From contig JAQFVV010000558.1 of NCBI GenBank assembly GCA_028023455.1, forward strand, positions 281,501 to 345,500: a stretch of 64,000 bases of DNA, given 5' to 3'. Of the stretch, positions 36,006 to 50,415 are shown piece by piece. How positions within the stretch are numbered: the first letter of the stretch is position 1; every line of letters starts with the position of its first letter. Under the pieces are notes generated by a model. That model ran no database searches. It was given only the letters and a program-made list of their open reading frames with translations, and was not told the origin of the DNA. A program made the translations under genes and the position numbers. This DNA is from Epiperipatus broadwayi. Its lineage: Eukaryota; Onychophora; Udeonychophora; Euonychophora; Peripatidae.

Positions 36006-36167
36006 ATTACACAATTACTTTGAATATGAAATGCCCCAAATTTAAGACATAATAAGATTATAAGTTTGGAAAATTGAAAAAAAAAAATTTTAAATGATTT
36101 TATTGAAAAATAAGAAACATTTTTATTTATTTAAGTAGGAATAAATGCAATAAGCTCATTTAATTTA

Positions 36168-36330
36168 TCATGAATTTTCTTCAGACATACTTTCACTTTC
36201 TACATCTTCACCTTCAGAACTTGAATTCTCATCTTCACTATTCTACCAGAATTCATCATCTTTAGTGCCATTTAATCATTTGCATACAACATTTTAAGAA
36301 AGATTTTTTTTCATAATTTCTTCAGGGATA
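36168..36330 (-). pseudogene. pogo/Tigger-like transposase C-terminal fragment
   Basis: The minus strand reads IPEEIMKKNLS, stops, LNGTKDDEFW, stop, NSEDENSSSEGEDVESESM, ending at TGA (36168-36170). It has the same acidic tail as the fragment at 22306-22464. Several stops show decay. Confidence 0.6.
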
Positions 36331-37179
36331 TTTTTCTAAGATTGCAAAATAACTCAAAATTAAAATTTCCACACAATTCTATACAGTGGATATTAACGAT
36401 CATAATATTATGGAAAATACAACATTAGCAGAAGTAAGATGATAAAATATATTAGACCTACTGAATGAAAGTTGATGGCACAAACAGATACATTCCAATG
36501 AATAGTATCTGTTAATATTTGTATTTTTATTATGTGTATATTGTTTGCATTATAAAATATTTTCTTTAAGTGTAAATGTTTTTTTTGAAGAGAGAAAAGA
36601 TTTTAAAATATGATATTTGGCATCTAATGTTACTGGTGAATCTTTTTTTTATTGATAAAAAACCTTTTCTAAAATACAAATTAATAATTTGTCAGATTAT
36701 TGAAGTAAACAAAAGGTTTACTAAATTTCAATTTCTATTTATAATTGGTGAATCTGTAAAAGATAAAATGTATGTTTGGCATATAAGTTATAATCATTTC
36801 TTTGTGAATTTGTTTTATGTAAAAGTAAATATTTTCTATTAATATCTAAATTATTCTTCTAGAATAATTAATATTTCATAAATATTTTGTGGAAAAAATA
36901 ATAAATGTGTAAAAAAAATTCTAAAACATACATTTTCACTTTGAAAATCAAAATGAAGAAATCAGAATTGTGAAAATTGTTGACAGGAAATTTCTTGTGT
37001 AGAGAACAAGAAACAAACAATCAGTACCTTGAAAGGCAAGTTTTTATCTCATTATCATAACTTTAAATTTAAATATTATTGATTTATTAATTGTCAACAT
37101 ACCATTAAAAGTAATAATATGAGAGAGAGAGAGAGAGTTAAAGCCATTTAAGAAATTAGTCAGTCAAAAAATATTGACA

Positions 37180-37910
37180 TTTAATGTTCTAATATTCTGT
37201 CTTTTTTGATGTTTTTGTTTATCTTACACTCAATGCAAAATATATTATTACATCATTATTACATATCAGAAAATAATAAATGTGACTTCATTTGATAGAT
37301 ATTTTTGTTTACTACTAAAATAAATTTTAAATGTTCACATTTTGTTTCTATAAATATTAAAAAAATGAGACTGTAATCAAAACAAAAAGATTACACATCA
37401 CTATTTCTAGAAAGTTTATTTTCATTTTAGAAAATCAATAAAATCTTTATTATTTCTGATTTTTTTAAAAATCTGAATGAATATTTATTTATTTCTGTTA
37501 TATCTAATGAAATATGCTTTAAAAGTTTACAGTGATTCAATATTTATTGAAAAATTATGATATTTTTATATTTGTAATTATAACTAGATTGCTGATTTAG
37601 AAAGCTAAGCTTCTAAATAGTGTCAGGTCATATTTACAGTATTGCTAATATAATATTCTATTTTTGAAAAGAAAATATTTCCATTCAAAATAAGTTATTA
37701 ATAATTTATATTTCTTGATATCTAATAACTATTGTGTAAATTATTGTAAAAGAATATCTAAAACTGTAATAAATGCACAAATAAACATGTTTTTGATCAT
37801 TTGAACTATTTTCTTTAAACAATGTCATAAAGATCATGATGTTTTATGTTCTCACCATATAACAATGGTTTGTTTCACTTGTCATAGCAGAGATTAACTT
37901 TTTTGTTAAG
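37180..37910. repeat. Dispersed repeat family D, copy 2
   Basis: It matches 56785-57320 over long stretches, for example TAAATTTTAAATGTTCACAT (37322) against TAAATTTTAAACGTTCACAT (56869), and GAGACTGTAATCAAAA in both. No coding. Confidence 0.6.
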
Positions 37911-38979
37911 ATCTTTTTTTAATATCTTGCCATCTATTGGCTTTTTTAACTAAAGTTTTATATTATTACTTATATAGTAACATACACATTTTGCAATATG
38001 ATGCTTGTGTAAATTCTCACTAGAGACAAATTATTGAAAGCATAAATATACTTGCATGAAAACATCATGTGCTTACTCTTTTCCAAATTCAACATCCATA
38101 TTGGTTGAGTGAATTAAAGTTCTAAACTTTTGATTGGTGAATTACAGAATCAGCATTAAAAATATATTTGTATTTTAAAATTATACTCATTTTAGTTTAC
38201 TTTCTAAAAAGAAAATTAATAATTTGTCAGATTATAAAGTAAACAAAGTTTTTATTTCAAAAATAAATGTATATTTATATTTGATAAAAATAATCTATAG
38301 AAGAAAACTTAAAATATACTTTTCCTAACCCAACACAAAATGCAGCCTATATCATTGATTCCCTTCTCAATTTATTTTATGTAAAAGTAAATATTTTTTT
38401 ACTAAAATGTGAACAATTCTGCTAAAATAATTATATTTTCACACATATTTTATAAAAATAATGATAAATAATTAAAAAATACCCTAAAGCATGCATTTTC
38501 ATTTTGAAAATCAAAACAAAGAACTTAGACCTGTCAAAATCATTGACAAGTGCTCCCTTTAGTAGAGAATGAAAAACAACCAATTAGCATGTTGGAAGGC
38601 AGGCCTTATCTTATTGTTATAACTTTAAATTTAAATATTATTGATTTTTTAGTTGTAAAATAATTTTAAAGGTGGCAAATCATATGGTATATATTTCTAG
38701 ATAAAATTACCATAAATTCTGCAAATTAATGTAAAAATTAGCAGTTTGAGAGTGAGTTAAAGCTGATCATGACTAAAGTTAGAGAGTGTGACAGAAAGGA
38801 TTAATTTCAACAATTTTTGATTAAAAAAGATAAAGAAAATACATAATCATTGGGAAATATGACATCAGCAGAAATAAGATGTTTAAAATGTTTGTTTTGA
38901 ATTTAAGATGCATTCCTCTTTTTCAATCCAAAATTTTGGGGGGAAAGGGCATCTTATATTAGAAGTAATATGGTACTAT

Positions 38980-40825
38980 ACTCTATAAAAAAATTGGCCA
39001 CTCAGTTTGAAGAACATATATATTTCAAAAATCTTTCTTCATCTGTTATTTTGGAGTGATGTTTTCATTTATACAAATAATAATACTCATACTAATACTG
39101 GGAAGTCAGATGACTTGTTATTAATGCCTGAATATTCAAAGCTACAGTTTTTTCTATTGATCATATTATTTACATGTGACTAAACACCAGTCAAGACCCA
39201 ATCAGAAATTCATTTTACTTATTAACTTTGATTGAAAAACCTTACATCAAAATATATAGCTAAGAGACTAACACAGTTAAATATAAATAAATATGTAGAG
39301 ATGTCAGTTCTAATCACCATGCATAAAAATGTATTATTTAATTACTGGATTATATAAAAATGAATAAATCACTCTGAAGCATGAATATATTTTAGGAATT
39401 AATTTTCATCTGTTGTTTTGAAAGAATCATCCCCAAATAAAAGTTGCTCTCTTTATATTAATATGGATAAATAAATCTACTAACCTGATATTAAAGTAGC
39501 AATATCATATTATAGAAGACATTTTTAGACTTCACTATTTCATATTTTAACTTTTAATATTATTGATCATTATCTAATATAAATGTAAAGGCTGGTATTT
39601 GTATGATAAATATTTCAGCTATAACCTAAACTTATCAATTATATTTAAAATGTAAATATTTATTAACTATGTTAAAACAGTTTTTAAAGCTTCTTATATA
39701 AATAGATTCAGATGATATATTTTACAATTTAAAGTATAAATGTATTTTTATTTGATCATATATTTGTGATTTTCTTCAAACTGATACTGTAATCTCAACC
39801 TGTAAACTGTATAGTTTTGGAAAATAGGCACAGGCATTTTTTATTATATTTTCCTTTTCATTTGTATTTTTTAATAAAAAAAAACACGTTTTACAACAAA
39901 TATTTGTTTAAAATTAATTTTCATTAAAAAGAAAATTATAATTAATAAAATTATTCCTAAAAATAAAATATTGACTTTGTAAATAAAAAAATCGCATTAA
40001 TGTTATCAATATAAAAAAGTTCATAACAGTCTTCAGTCTAAGAATCTATTTTATAAAAAAAAACATATTCTTAATTAAGTCTTTGTGTTTTGATTAAATT
40101 TCATTAAAAACATTTATGCAATAAAAATATAATCTTACAATTATTAAATATAAACTTTTCTATTAAATAATAATAATAATAAAATTATTCACAAAGTCCA
40201 TTTCTATTTCAAATTGCATATATTTTGAACTGTATATTTTTTTTTGTAAAAATCACATTTATGATGTGAACATAATATACTTACTTATTAAAAAATAAAT
40301 ATTTAATAATTTTACAAAAAAAAACTCATGAATAAATAAAATAAATTTATTTTTCTTTTAACATTGTTGGAAAAAGTTGTGCAAATGCAAAAATAATTTC
40401 ATCTCCTAAGAAATGTGTTTTATCTTAAGAAGTGTCTTTTACTCTAAAGAGAATTTTACCCTTCACTCTCTTTTGATTTATAGGATGCTAACATTTAGCC
40501 CTAGTGATTACTATAAAACATTAACTGCTGAATGATGATAAAATACAAACATGCAGTAAAAAGGTTGTAACTTTTGAAATGACATTATTACATGAAGTGC
40601 CAATGAAACTTTTTCAGAATCCTTTACCTATGGATTAAATGTCTATTTTGTAAGGTTGAGATAATTATGCTTTCATTTTAAATCTTAAAAATTGGAGGTC
40701 TCATAAATGCTAAATTGAATATATAATATTAATAATTGCACTGATATATATATAAAATGATTTATTTTTTCATATCTGTATATTGAATATTCTAGGATTT
40801 ATTCCAGAGTTTTTGCTAACATATA
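38980..40825. other. AT-rich stretch without recognisable feature
   Basis: Nothing recognisable was seen. Confidence 0.4.
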
Positions 40826-40974
40826 TATATGAAAAACAAAACAAGTTTTATATACGTAAAAACCTGCTATTGCTTGTATTAATGATCAATAGATGGAGCT
40901 TTACTAAGACCTCCAAACAAGCATATTTGTTTACATAAACATCAGAGTCAATATTCACTGTCTCTTTCATTTTG

Positions 40975-41034
40975 CTCCACCCTCAGATCAGCTGATTTCA
41001 AGCTGATTTGCTCTCATCAGTGAAGGGATAGAAG
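40975..41034 (-). ncRNA. Hammerhead ribozyme, cluster unit 1
   Basis: On the minus strand: CTTC (degenerate outer stem I), TATC, CCTTCA, CTGATGA, GAGC AAATCA GCTT (stem II), GAA, ATCAGCTGAT (stem III), C, TGAGGG, T, GGAG. The core is intact. Predicted cleavage lies between plus-strand positions 40985 and 40986. Confidence 0.8.
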
Positions 41035-41380
41035 TTAGAAACTAGACCTAAATATTAACTCCAAGCGTTTATGCAAAATGTTTCTATCAGTTTGCAAGCA
41101 TGAATTTTTTAGACACCTAAATGTCTTCAAACTCAGCCTATCAAACTAGATAGCTATGTGGGTCTGATATCAGTTCAGTTTCTCCACATAATCAAAGCTT
41201 CTGCAATATATATCATTGCAAGAAAACTTTAAAGGTACATTTATGAAAAACAAAACAAGTTTTATTTACGTAAAAATGCTTGTATTAATGATCAATAGAT
41301 AGAGCTTTACCAAGACCTCCAAACAAGCGTATTTGTTTACATAAACATCAGAGTCAATATTCACTGTCTCTTTCATTTTG

Positions 41381-41440
41381 CTCCACCCTCAGATCAGCTG
41401 ATTTCAAGCTGATTTGCTCTCATCAGTGAAGGGATAGGAG
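41381..41440 (-). ncRNA. Hammerhead ribozyme, cluster unit 2
   Basis: The complete consensus fold on the minus strand. Stem I outer helix CTCC/GGAG, internal loop TATC/T, inner helix CCTTCA/TGAGGG. Core CTGATGA. Stem II GAGC/GCTT with 6-nt loop AAATCA. GAA, then the self-complementary stem III ATCAGCTGAT and cleavage base C. Predicted cleavage between plus-strand positions 41391 and 41392. Stem III can form three pairs with an AGCT loop, or pair between two molecules. Confidence 0.85.
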
Positions 41441-41599
41441 TTAGAAACTAGACCTAATTATTAACTCCAAGCGTTTATGCAAAACGTTTCTATCAGTTTG
41501 CAAGCATGAATTTTTTAGACACCTAAATGTCTTCAAACTCAGCCTGATAGAAATGTTTTGCATAAATGTTTGGAGTTAATATTTAGGTCTAGTTTCTAA

Positions 41600-41659
41600 C
41601 TCCTATCCCTTCACTGATGAGAGCAAATCAGCTTGAAATCAGCTGATCTGAGGGTGGAG
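41600..41659 (+). ncRNA. Hammerhead ribozyme, cluster unit 3
   Basis: The same complete fold as unit 2, on the plus strand. CTGATGA at 41614-41620, predicted cleavage after C41648, inner stem I CCTTCA/TGAGGG and outer CTCC (41600-41603) with GGAG (41656-41659). Confidence 0.85.
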
Positions 41660-42013
41660 CAAAATGAAAGAGACAGTGAATATTGATTCTGACATTTATG
41701 TAAACAAATATGCTTGTTTGGAGGTCTTGGTAAAGCTCCATCTATTGATCATTAATACAAGCGATAGCAGGTTTTTACATATATAAAACTTGTTTTGTTT
41801 TTCATAAATGTACCTTTAAAGTTTTCTTGCAATGATATAGGTTGCAGAAGCTTTGATTATGTGGAGAAACTGAACTGATATCAGACCCACATAGCTATCT
41901 AGTTTGATAGGCTAAGATTGAAGACATTTAGGTGTCTAAAAAATTCATGCTTGCAAACTGATAGAAACATTTTGCATAAATGCTTGAAGTTAATATTTAG
42001 GTCTAGTTTCTAA

Positions 42014-42073
42014 CTCCTATCCCTTCACTGATGAGAGCAAATCAACTTGAAATCAGCTAATCTGAGGGTGGAG
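42014..42073 (+). ncRNA. Hammerhead ribozyme, cluster unit 4 (weakened)
   Basis: CTGATGA at 42028-42034. Stem II has one lost pair (GAGC with ACTT) and stem III reads ATCAGCTAAT, losing one pair. Stem I is intact. The core is complete. Predicted cleavage after C42062. Confidence 0.75.
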
Positions 42074-42175
42074 CAAAATGAAAAAGACAGTGAATATTGA
42101 CTCTGACGTTTATGTAAACAAATACGCTTGTTTGGAGGTCTTGGTAAAGCTCCATCTATTGATCATATATATATA

Positions 42176-43845
<1,670 letters not shown>

Positions 43846-43849
43846 AGTA

Positions 43850-46800
43850 ATAGTCATCAGTCAATTACTAAAAATTTTAAATTTTAGAATATGTTCTTTT
43901 AATACATTAATTATAGTTTGTCGATTATATTTTTAAAGTACAATTTGAGGCTAAAGCAAATACATAGTATATAAAATTATAGCGAATCATTTAAAAATAG
44001 TTATGTAAAGCTTTAAAATATTGTTGCATATGGTTGTAAAAGCTGGCCATATTAAATAACACAGCTATAAATATTAAAAGTATATTTAATAAATTCGATT
44101 TTAATAGTTTAAAACTGATAATTTAATAAATGCTATATTTAAAATTTATAAAGTCATATTTAATAGTCAAAATTAATATAGTATATTTTTAAAATAAACT
44201 TTATGATGGTGAAAATTATATCTAGTTCTATATTTTTAAAATTATTCTTCCAAATTTTTTATAATTATTTTATATAATATAATAAGTGTATCAATTTTAT
44301 AAATCTAGGCAGAGAAATAGATTGAAAATCGTCTGTCAAAGTTATATTGATCATGTGACTTGTATACTACATACTTTCACACACTGCTTGTTTGAATTAA
44401 TAACAGAGTTTGAAATATTTAAAAGTTGTATTATAGAACTGAATGTAATTACTATCTATCATAGAAGTGAATATTAAATAGTTGTTATAAATGTTTCTAA
44501 ATGTTTTAAAATAGTATCATAAAGATGAATACACTCATAATATAAAAATTAAATATTTTATTTAAATAAAACTAGATAAATTGAATATTAAAAATGGAAT
44601 AGGTTATTAAAGTTATTTTAACAGTTATCTTAAATGTTTAAATAGTTTTGATAAAGTAATAATTGAATTAAAAGTGGAATTTTAAATAATATTTTTTAAA
44701 TTTTATTACGTCATAAAAATTTTTATTTTTTGAAACTTGATTCTGCTATAAACTGAAAATATGTAAATTTGTTCTCAAGTTAAAGTAAGAATCAACCAAT
44801 CAAATGAGGTATTCTTACAGACTATAAATATGAATTGCATGGGGGTATAAGAGGAGATTAATAATGTATTGAAACCAGAGAAAGGTAAATTATAGCTATC
44901 AAAGAGATAGTATTTTTAAATTTTTATTTTAGTCAATTTTTTAGTACTTTCTTATAACTTTATCTGTAAAAAAACTAATTGATAATTTTAAAGTATTTTG
45001 CAAAAGAGAGTTTTAAAAAAATAATATATTTAGAAACTTCATGGAAATGATTTTCTAGTTTTTTAAAAGTTACTTGCCAGGAGTATTTTATCTGAAGTTT
45101 AACCTAAACTACGCAATAGAGATGGATATACTACAAAATAAAATATGTTTAAATTATAATACAGCTTTATTTATGCTCAACCGGAGGATTATTCTAACTC
45201 ATATAAAAATAATTCGGGCATTATGCTGGAAGCTTAAACAGAAAACTATTTGCCGTCTAAAAAAATTTGTGACGCATTATTTATAAGCTTATCCAGGAGT
45301 TTTTTTTTAAAAAAGAATAAGATATTTATATCGTATGAGTTATCATAAAATATAATGAAAGAAATAGAATGTTTAGTCCTTTTTGAAGGAAACATTTTTT
45401 TTAAATATATATTTTACAAGAATTAAAAAGAACTTATTAAGAAATAAAACCTATATAAAAAAAATGAACATATAGTAGATAAATAAAGGATGGATCCATG
45501 AAAATACAAATATTGTGTAAAAGTTTACCGGATAACTTAAGTTAAATTGAACAGAGTGATGCATCAGAGAATATTGAATAAACTTCGTGGGAATAATTCT
45601 TTAATATTACAGTTTAATAATTTTCATTCTGAACAGTAAAGACCCAGGATTATTTTCTATAAATTTTACTAAATGGATTAATAATTATTTTTATTTTTAA
45701 ACTTTAACGTGCTTGGAGGAGAACATTTTAAAACTCTAGAGAAAATAATAAACATTTTTGGATTTTATCATGAACTATGGTCAAGTGAAGACGTAATTAT
45801 AGTTTTAAATTTTTATTTTACTAACTTAGTTAAATGTAAATTTTTCTATTTATAAGATTAGGAAAACATAAAACATTAATTTGTTAATAACATAAAATTT
45901 ATAATATAATCTAATAATTTAGATAAGAATATTTTTAAATAAAACGTATGGATGTGTCTTTTCGTTTATGTATGCAATGTTTTTCTATATCCAGTGGATG
46001 GAAGAAGCCTACTAAAAATGATGACCAGATAAAAAGGGTTATTTGGTAATAATAATAACTATTAATAATTTATAATGTATATTTTTGTTTTCTTTAGATC
46101 ATCTATGAATCTAAGAATGAAGTGTAAAAGTTTTAATTATATGTAATGCATTTTCATACAACATTTTAAAAAAACATTATGAGATAGGATTGATTTGAAA
46201 ATATGCATACGACGATTATTTTTTTTTTATATATTAGTGATATAATCCAACATAATAACAAATAATTATGTGATTCTTTTAGAACTTTCATGTTATTGGA
46301 TATTCAAATATTGTCTAAGTAGATTGTATATGATTAAACATATAGAATAATGAAGTAAGCAAACTTTTTTTATGGAACAGTGAAATTGTTTTAAACTATC
46401 AATGAATTTTATTTATTGTTTTGTAAATGCAGATAGTTATTTATCGATGTAAGATGTAGAAAAATCTTGAGAAATAATTTTGAGATAGTGGCTTGGAAGT
46501 ACTATAGTTAGCAGGAAACCAAGATGATGTATTTTTTTAAAAAATAGGATATGATAAGGAATAGAAATAATATTTAGTCTTTATGTGGCTATCAGCATAG
46601 TTAACAAAGCCCTATGACTGATACACATTTTATTTGGACAGTGTTTTATATGTCTTTAAATATTTGATGTTTTAAATAAAGCTGAAGAAATAGCTTTAAC
46701 ATCGTTCATGTATTAGAGGTTATTAGACAGGTAAAGGTCATACCTCTTTGCACTGTGCCATGATTTTTTGAGATATATTAAGAGTGATACTCTAGCTTTC

Positions 46801-48655
46801 TTCCTTAAATCCTATACATCTATTTTGCTATCTTTATTTCATGTAACTGCATCGTTTTGGTAAGATATTTTCAAAAGAAATGATAAATAATTTAGAACTT
46901 AGGTTATGCTATCGTTTTGTATAAGATTGGTTTATTTGCTTAGAAGGAATAGAATTTTATAACTTAAAATTGAAGGTCCAGTGAATCCTAAAGGAAAGGA
47001 AAGAATCATAGAATATATTTTTGAATTTATTTCGGAAATGAAATATAAATTTTGGAATAGAGTATCTAAACAAGATATTTTCTTTAAAATGTTAATTTTT
47101 TTTTTGAATGCTTTATTATTATTTTTAAGAGAAAAATAAGTATTGCATATTTTTAAAATACAATAGTACAAAGTAAATTATATAAACAATATGCATAATA
47201 TATTTTTGTTCATTGAATAACAGGAATATATTGATTATTACACTTATATCATACTAAAGTAAGGCTAAATAATAATGTATTATGATTAGTAAACATCGTG
47301 TGATAAAACACTAAAATCTAGTACTGAATTTTGGATGAATATTTTATGTAACATCTTTGACTTTGCAAGATGAAAATTTTTTTTAATATTTTGAGAAATC
47401 CATACTCATTATAAAGTTGTTGTTTTTTTTCTGTAGAATGTTTTCCTATGAATTTTTTTTTTAAAAATAAGATAGTTTAATAATATTAAGGATGAAATAT
47501 TTTGCTAATAAGTAAAGATATTTATAATAAGTTAACCATAATGAGAAACCAAATGGTAACATTTTTTTTTATTTTGTCTTAAGTATAAATAAAGATATAA
47601 CTAAACTATAAACTATATTTTATATAACTTAGTAGATAAAAAATGTAAGAATAAAATAAGGTAATCCATTGTAAATAGTGTACATAAATTGTTTATTTTA
47701 TTTTTGTTGTTGTTAATAAACTTTGTTAAAATTTGTTTTTCAAAATTTTTGTGTCTGGATTGTTTATTTCTCCACTTCACTGCATGAAATCACGATATAT
47801 TCATAACAATTGAAACAAATATATAATTTTGCACAAAAAGATAAATAGAGAATTATTTAAGAATTTTAAATATTTTATTGGTATTCTTTTAATTAAATAA
47901 TTATAATTTTACATTGTTTTATTAGTCATAAATCAGTTATCACAATAGTATACTGAATTATATGCTATCAGTTGCCACACATCCTTTGTTTATCAGATTA
48001 TCATATGCTACCATGTATTTATTATATTATTACATGAAGATAAAAGATTATATAAAATTATTTTATTATTTTATTATGGTAATAAAAATATAATGAAAAG
48101 AAAAGATATCCAGTAGTAGTTAAACAATGAAGAATATTATTATTATTTATTATTATTAGTTTCAGTGTAGTAGATTATGACATAAAATCCCTTCTCATAT
48201 TTTACTACTGTATTTTTAAATTAACTTAGAATAAACTTTATGAACCTGAGATTATTTTATTGAGCTAGATTATTACAAATAGAAGATTAAGACTTAATTA
48301 TTAGTTTAATCTTAGTGAGTAGAAGTTATTAAAGTCGTAAGAATACTATGAGTTTGTTATTTGAAATAGTAATAAGGGGGGATAGTGTTCTTATGCCATT
48401 GAGGTAGTATCCTGTGGGATATTGGCTCAATGTAATCTATCTTGTCACCTGTATTTTCACTTCAAGTCTCATGAAAATATTAAATATTTATTTAATTTAT
48501 TTTATAAACTGAACCTTATTCGTATTTTAAATTTGAGCTAGTGAAACATTTTAATTTTAATGCTGAATATTTTATTTATTAATTATTAACTGAGCTAGAA
48601 CCCATTTTATTTTATATCATATACTATTCTGAAGTGAGGATGCACAAGACAGGGT
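43850..48655. other. AT-rich stretch, few features
   Basis: The only signals are a promoter-like cluster at 44796-44889 and a polyadenylation-like AATAAA at ~47717, followed by a T/GT-rich stretch (TTTTTGTGTCTGGATTG). A 70-codon open frame at 45074-45286 (MPGVFYLKFN...) has no recognised motif. Confidence 0.35.
44796..44889 (+). promoter_or_regulatory. Promoter-like CCAAT/TATA pair with splice-donor-like end
   Basis: CCAAT at 44796-44800 lies 27 bp before TATAAATA at 44823-44830. AAAGGTAAAT, a good 5' splice site, follows at 44881-44890, about 30 bp downstream of the expected start. The layout fits an RNA polymerase II promoter with a short first exon, possibly of a retroelement or noncoding transcript. 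In AT-rich DNA a TATA match is weak evidence alone. Confidence 0.25.
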
Positions 48656-48660
48656 TAGAA

Positions 48661-48688
48661 TATATATATATATATATATATATATATG
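48661..48688. repeat. (TA)14 microsatellite
   Basis: A TA dinucleotide tract. Confidence 0.9.
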
Positions 48689-48822
48689 ACCAATATTGTG
48701 TTGGTACATAATAATTTTGACTAAAAATTATTAAAATAAAATTATTCGTTAAAATAAATAGTTAAAAGTTTAAGAGTTCTTGAAATAAAAGTTACAATTA
48801 ACTGATTGAAAGGGGGAGGGGG

Positions 48823-48836
48823 GTTGCTATAGTAAC
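48823..48836. promoter_or_regulatory. X-box-like palindrome
   Basis: GTTGCTATAGTAAC fits the RFX X-box pattern (two imperfect inverted half-sites, GTTGC and GTAAC). A second, weaker match, GTTGCTATGACAAT, is at 55410-55423, also beside a purine-rich run. No gene is attached, so a role is unproven. Confidence 0.25.
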
Positions 48837-49315
48837 AAACTAAAAGTTTCATAAAAGAAGTTAAAGAGTTTATTATTATTATTATTATTAGTTAAAATGT
48901 AACATAAAGTTTAAAAATATAAATCTCTTTTCATTCGAGTTAAAAAAAGAAAAAAGGTAATCTTAAAACTAATATCGAGTTTATTAGAATAAAATATACA
49001 GGTACGTAAATGACAAATTAATGTGTGCTTGTTTATAAAATATATATGTGTGAGAGTAAACAAAGAAATGATAAATGTGTGTATATGTGCATGTTAAAAT
49101 CCTATTGAAAGAAAACACATGAAAATAAATATTAAAATGAAATAAAGGAAAAATATATTTAAAAACACAGCGATGGCTACTAATTAAAAATATAAAAACA
49201 ACATGTTTGCATGGCTACTAATTAAATGGTCTTCAAAAACATGTAATTAAAAGATTATCAAAGGAATTTCGACAACAGATATTGCTGGAGGATATCAAAA
49301 TGGCAACATGTTGTG

Positions 49316-49324
49316 TATAAATAG
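49316..49324 (+). promoter_or_regulatory. TATA box of a possible retroelement promoter
   Basis: TATAAATAG is followed by direct repeats of TTGAGTT/TTTGAGTTG (49350-49382), a splice-donor-like CTAGGTAATA (49691-49700), and an AATAAA-type signal with a GT-rich stretch at ~49975-50025. This resembles the promoter-to-polyA layout of an LTR, but the boundaries were not found. Confidence 0.25.
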
Positions 49325-50415
49325 TCCATTTTTTATCAGATAGTTAGTCAAATTTGAGTTGAGTTTGAGTTGCATTTGAGATAACAGTTCAGTACAATCT
49401 ATCAGTGAGTTATATCAGTCAGCTTATTATATAACCAGAATCAAGAATGCAGTGTTAAAACCTTGAAAAACATACAACTTTCTCCAGCCTGAAGTCTGAT
49501 GAAAACAGCCAACCTACCCGATAAAAGTGATGCCTGCATAACAACCTGAAGCCACTAAATATCTAATTGTCTTAAAGAATATGCCTTGAAATAATCAGCA
49601 TCAAATCTCCACAAGAAAACTTCAAATCTAACTGGTTAGAAATACTCCATTAGAAGCAGCAAACAGCAAGAAGTATCCACGTTCAAAATCCTAGGTAATA
49701 ACATTTTTCTTATTTCTAAAGTAGCCATCACATTTATAAAGCCTCAAGAGTCTAATTTAAAAACTCTATAACATACATAGACAAACTATTAATATGTGTG
49801 TTTAAAATGTTGTGTGTGTCCATGCGTTAGTATATATTGATTTCATTGTATTTTAAATTTCAAATATTATTTAATGCTTTCTCATAAGATATTATAGGTT
49901 GTAAATTATAAATGTGCATGTGTTATATTAGTTAAATAAGATATTTAAAATTAGGTTAATAAATGTTAATTAAATAAATTCTTTCTTTGAAATTAAAGCT
50001 TTATTTGTTGGTCAATTCTTTTCACCACTAATTGAATTAAAAAAATAGCTGCGCTAGTTAAGGGATTTTTTGAGTGCTGGATTATGGGCCTACTGTCTGA
50101 ACATGTTAGTTTTAGACTAGCTGGTACCTGGGGTTTACTCTGAAACAAATAAAGTGTTTGGATAGTAAGGGTTTGATTCTAGCAGCCACGATTTAGAAAT
50201 GTGATTGTGTTATGCGTTGCTCAGTCTGACCATGGGTATTATTGATAGCTCTGCTCTCAATGGTATTCTCCACTTTGCTCAAACATGCTGGTTCATTTAC
50301 TTAATATTTATAATTAAATAAGATTATAAATTTGTTCTAAATAAGGTTTAAACACAGCTAAACCAAGCTTGCAGTGTAAGTAAGATCGTCAATGGATTGA
50401 ACCTGGTACAATATA

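Larger units (their letters stand above)
36012..38973 (-). mobile_element. pogo/Tigger-like element, copy 2, composite
   Basis: The ends are related inverted repeats: ATTACTTTGAATATGAAATG at 36014 and, reversed, GCATCTTATATTAGAAGTAA near 38950-38969. Transposase C-terminus at 36168-36330 (minus). Two related ~450-bp blocks (36590-37085 and 38200-38645) flank a repeat D copy at 37180-37910, so the interior has been duplicated and invaded. Same family as 21191-22609, opposite orientation. Confidence 0.55.
40829..42166. mobile_element. Retrozyme-like cluster: four ~414-bp hammerhead units
   Basis: Unit 1 (40829-41242) and unit 2 (41243-~41543, 3' truncated) are direct repeats. Unit 3 (~41544-41805) and unit 4 (41806-~42166) are inverted copies. 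Unit start-to-start distance is 414 bp. Units are nearly identical: unit 2 lacks ~8 bp near its start and other differences are scattered. Each has one hammerhead. Blocks GAAAAACAAAACAAGTTTTA, ACCTCCAAACAAGC and TTCTAACTCCTATCCCTTCA (strand-adjusted) occur in all. No protein is encoded. Tandem units of a few hundred bp, each with one type I hammerhead, match the organisation of animal retrozymes, whose circular RNAs are thought to be copied by PLE reverse transcriptase. Unit 4 is cut off by a short (TA) tract. Confidence 0.85.
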
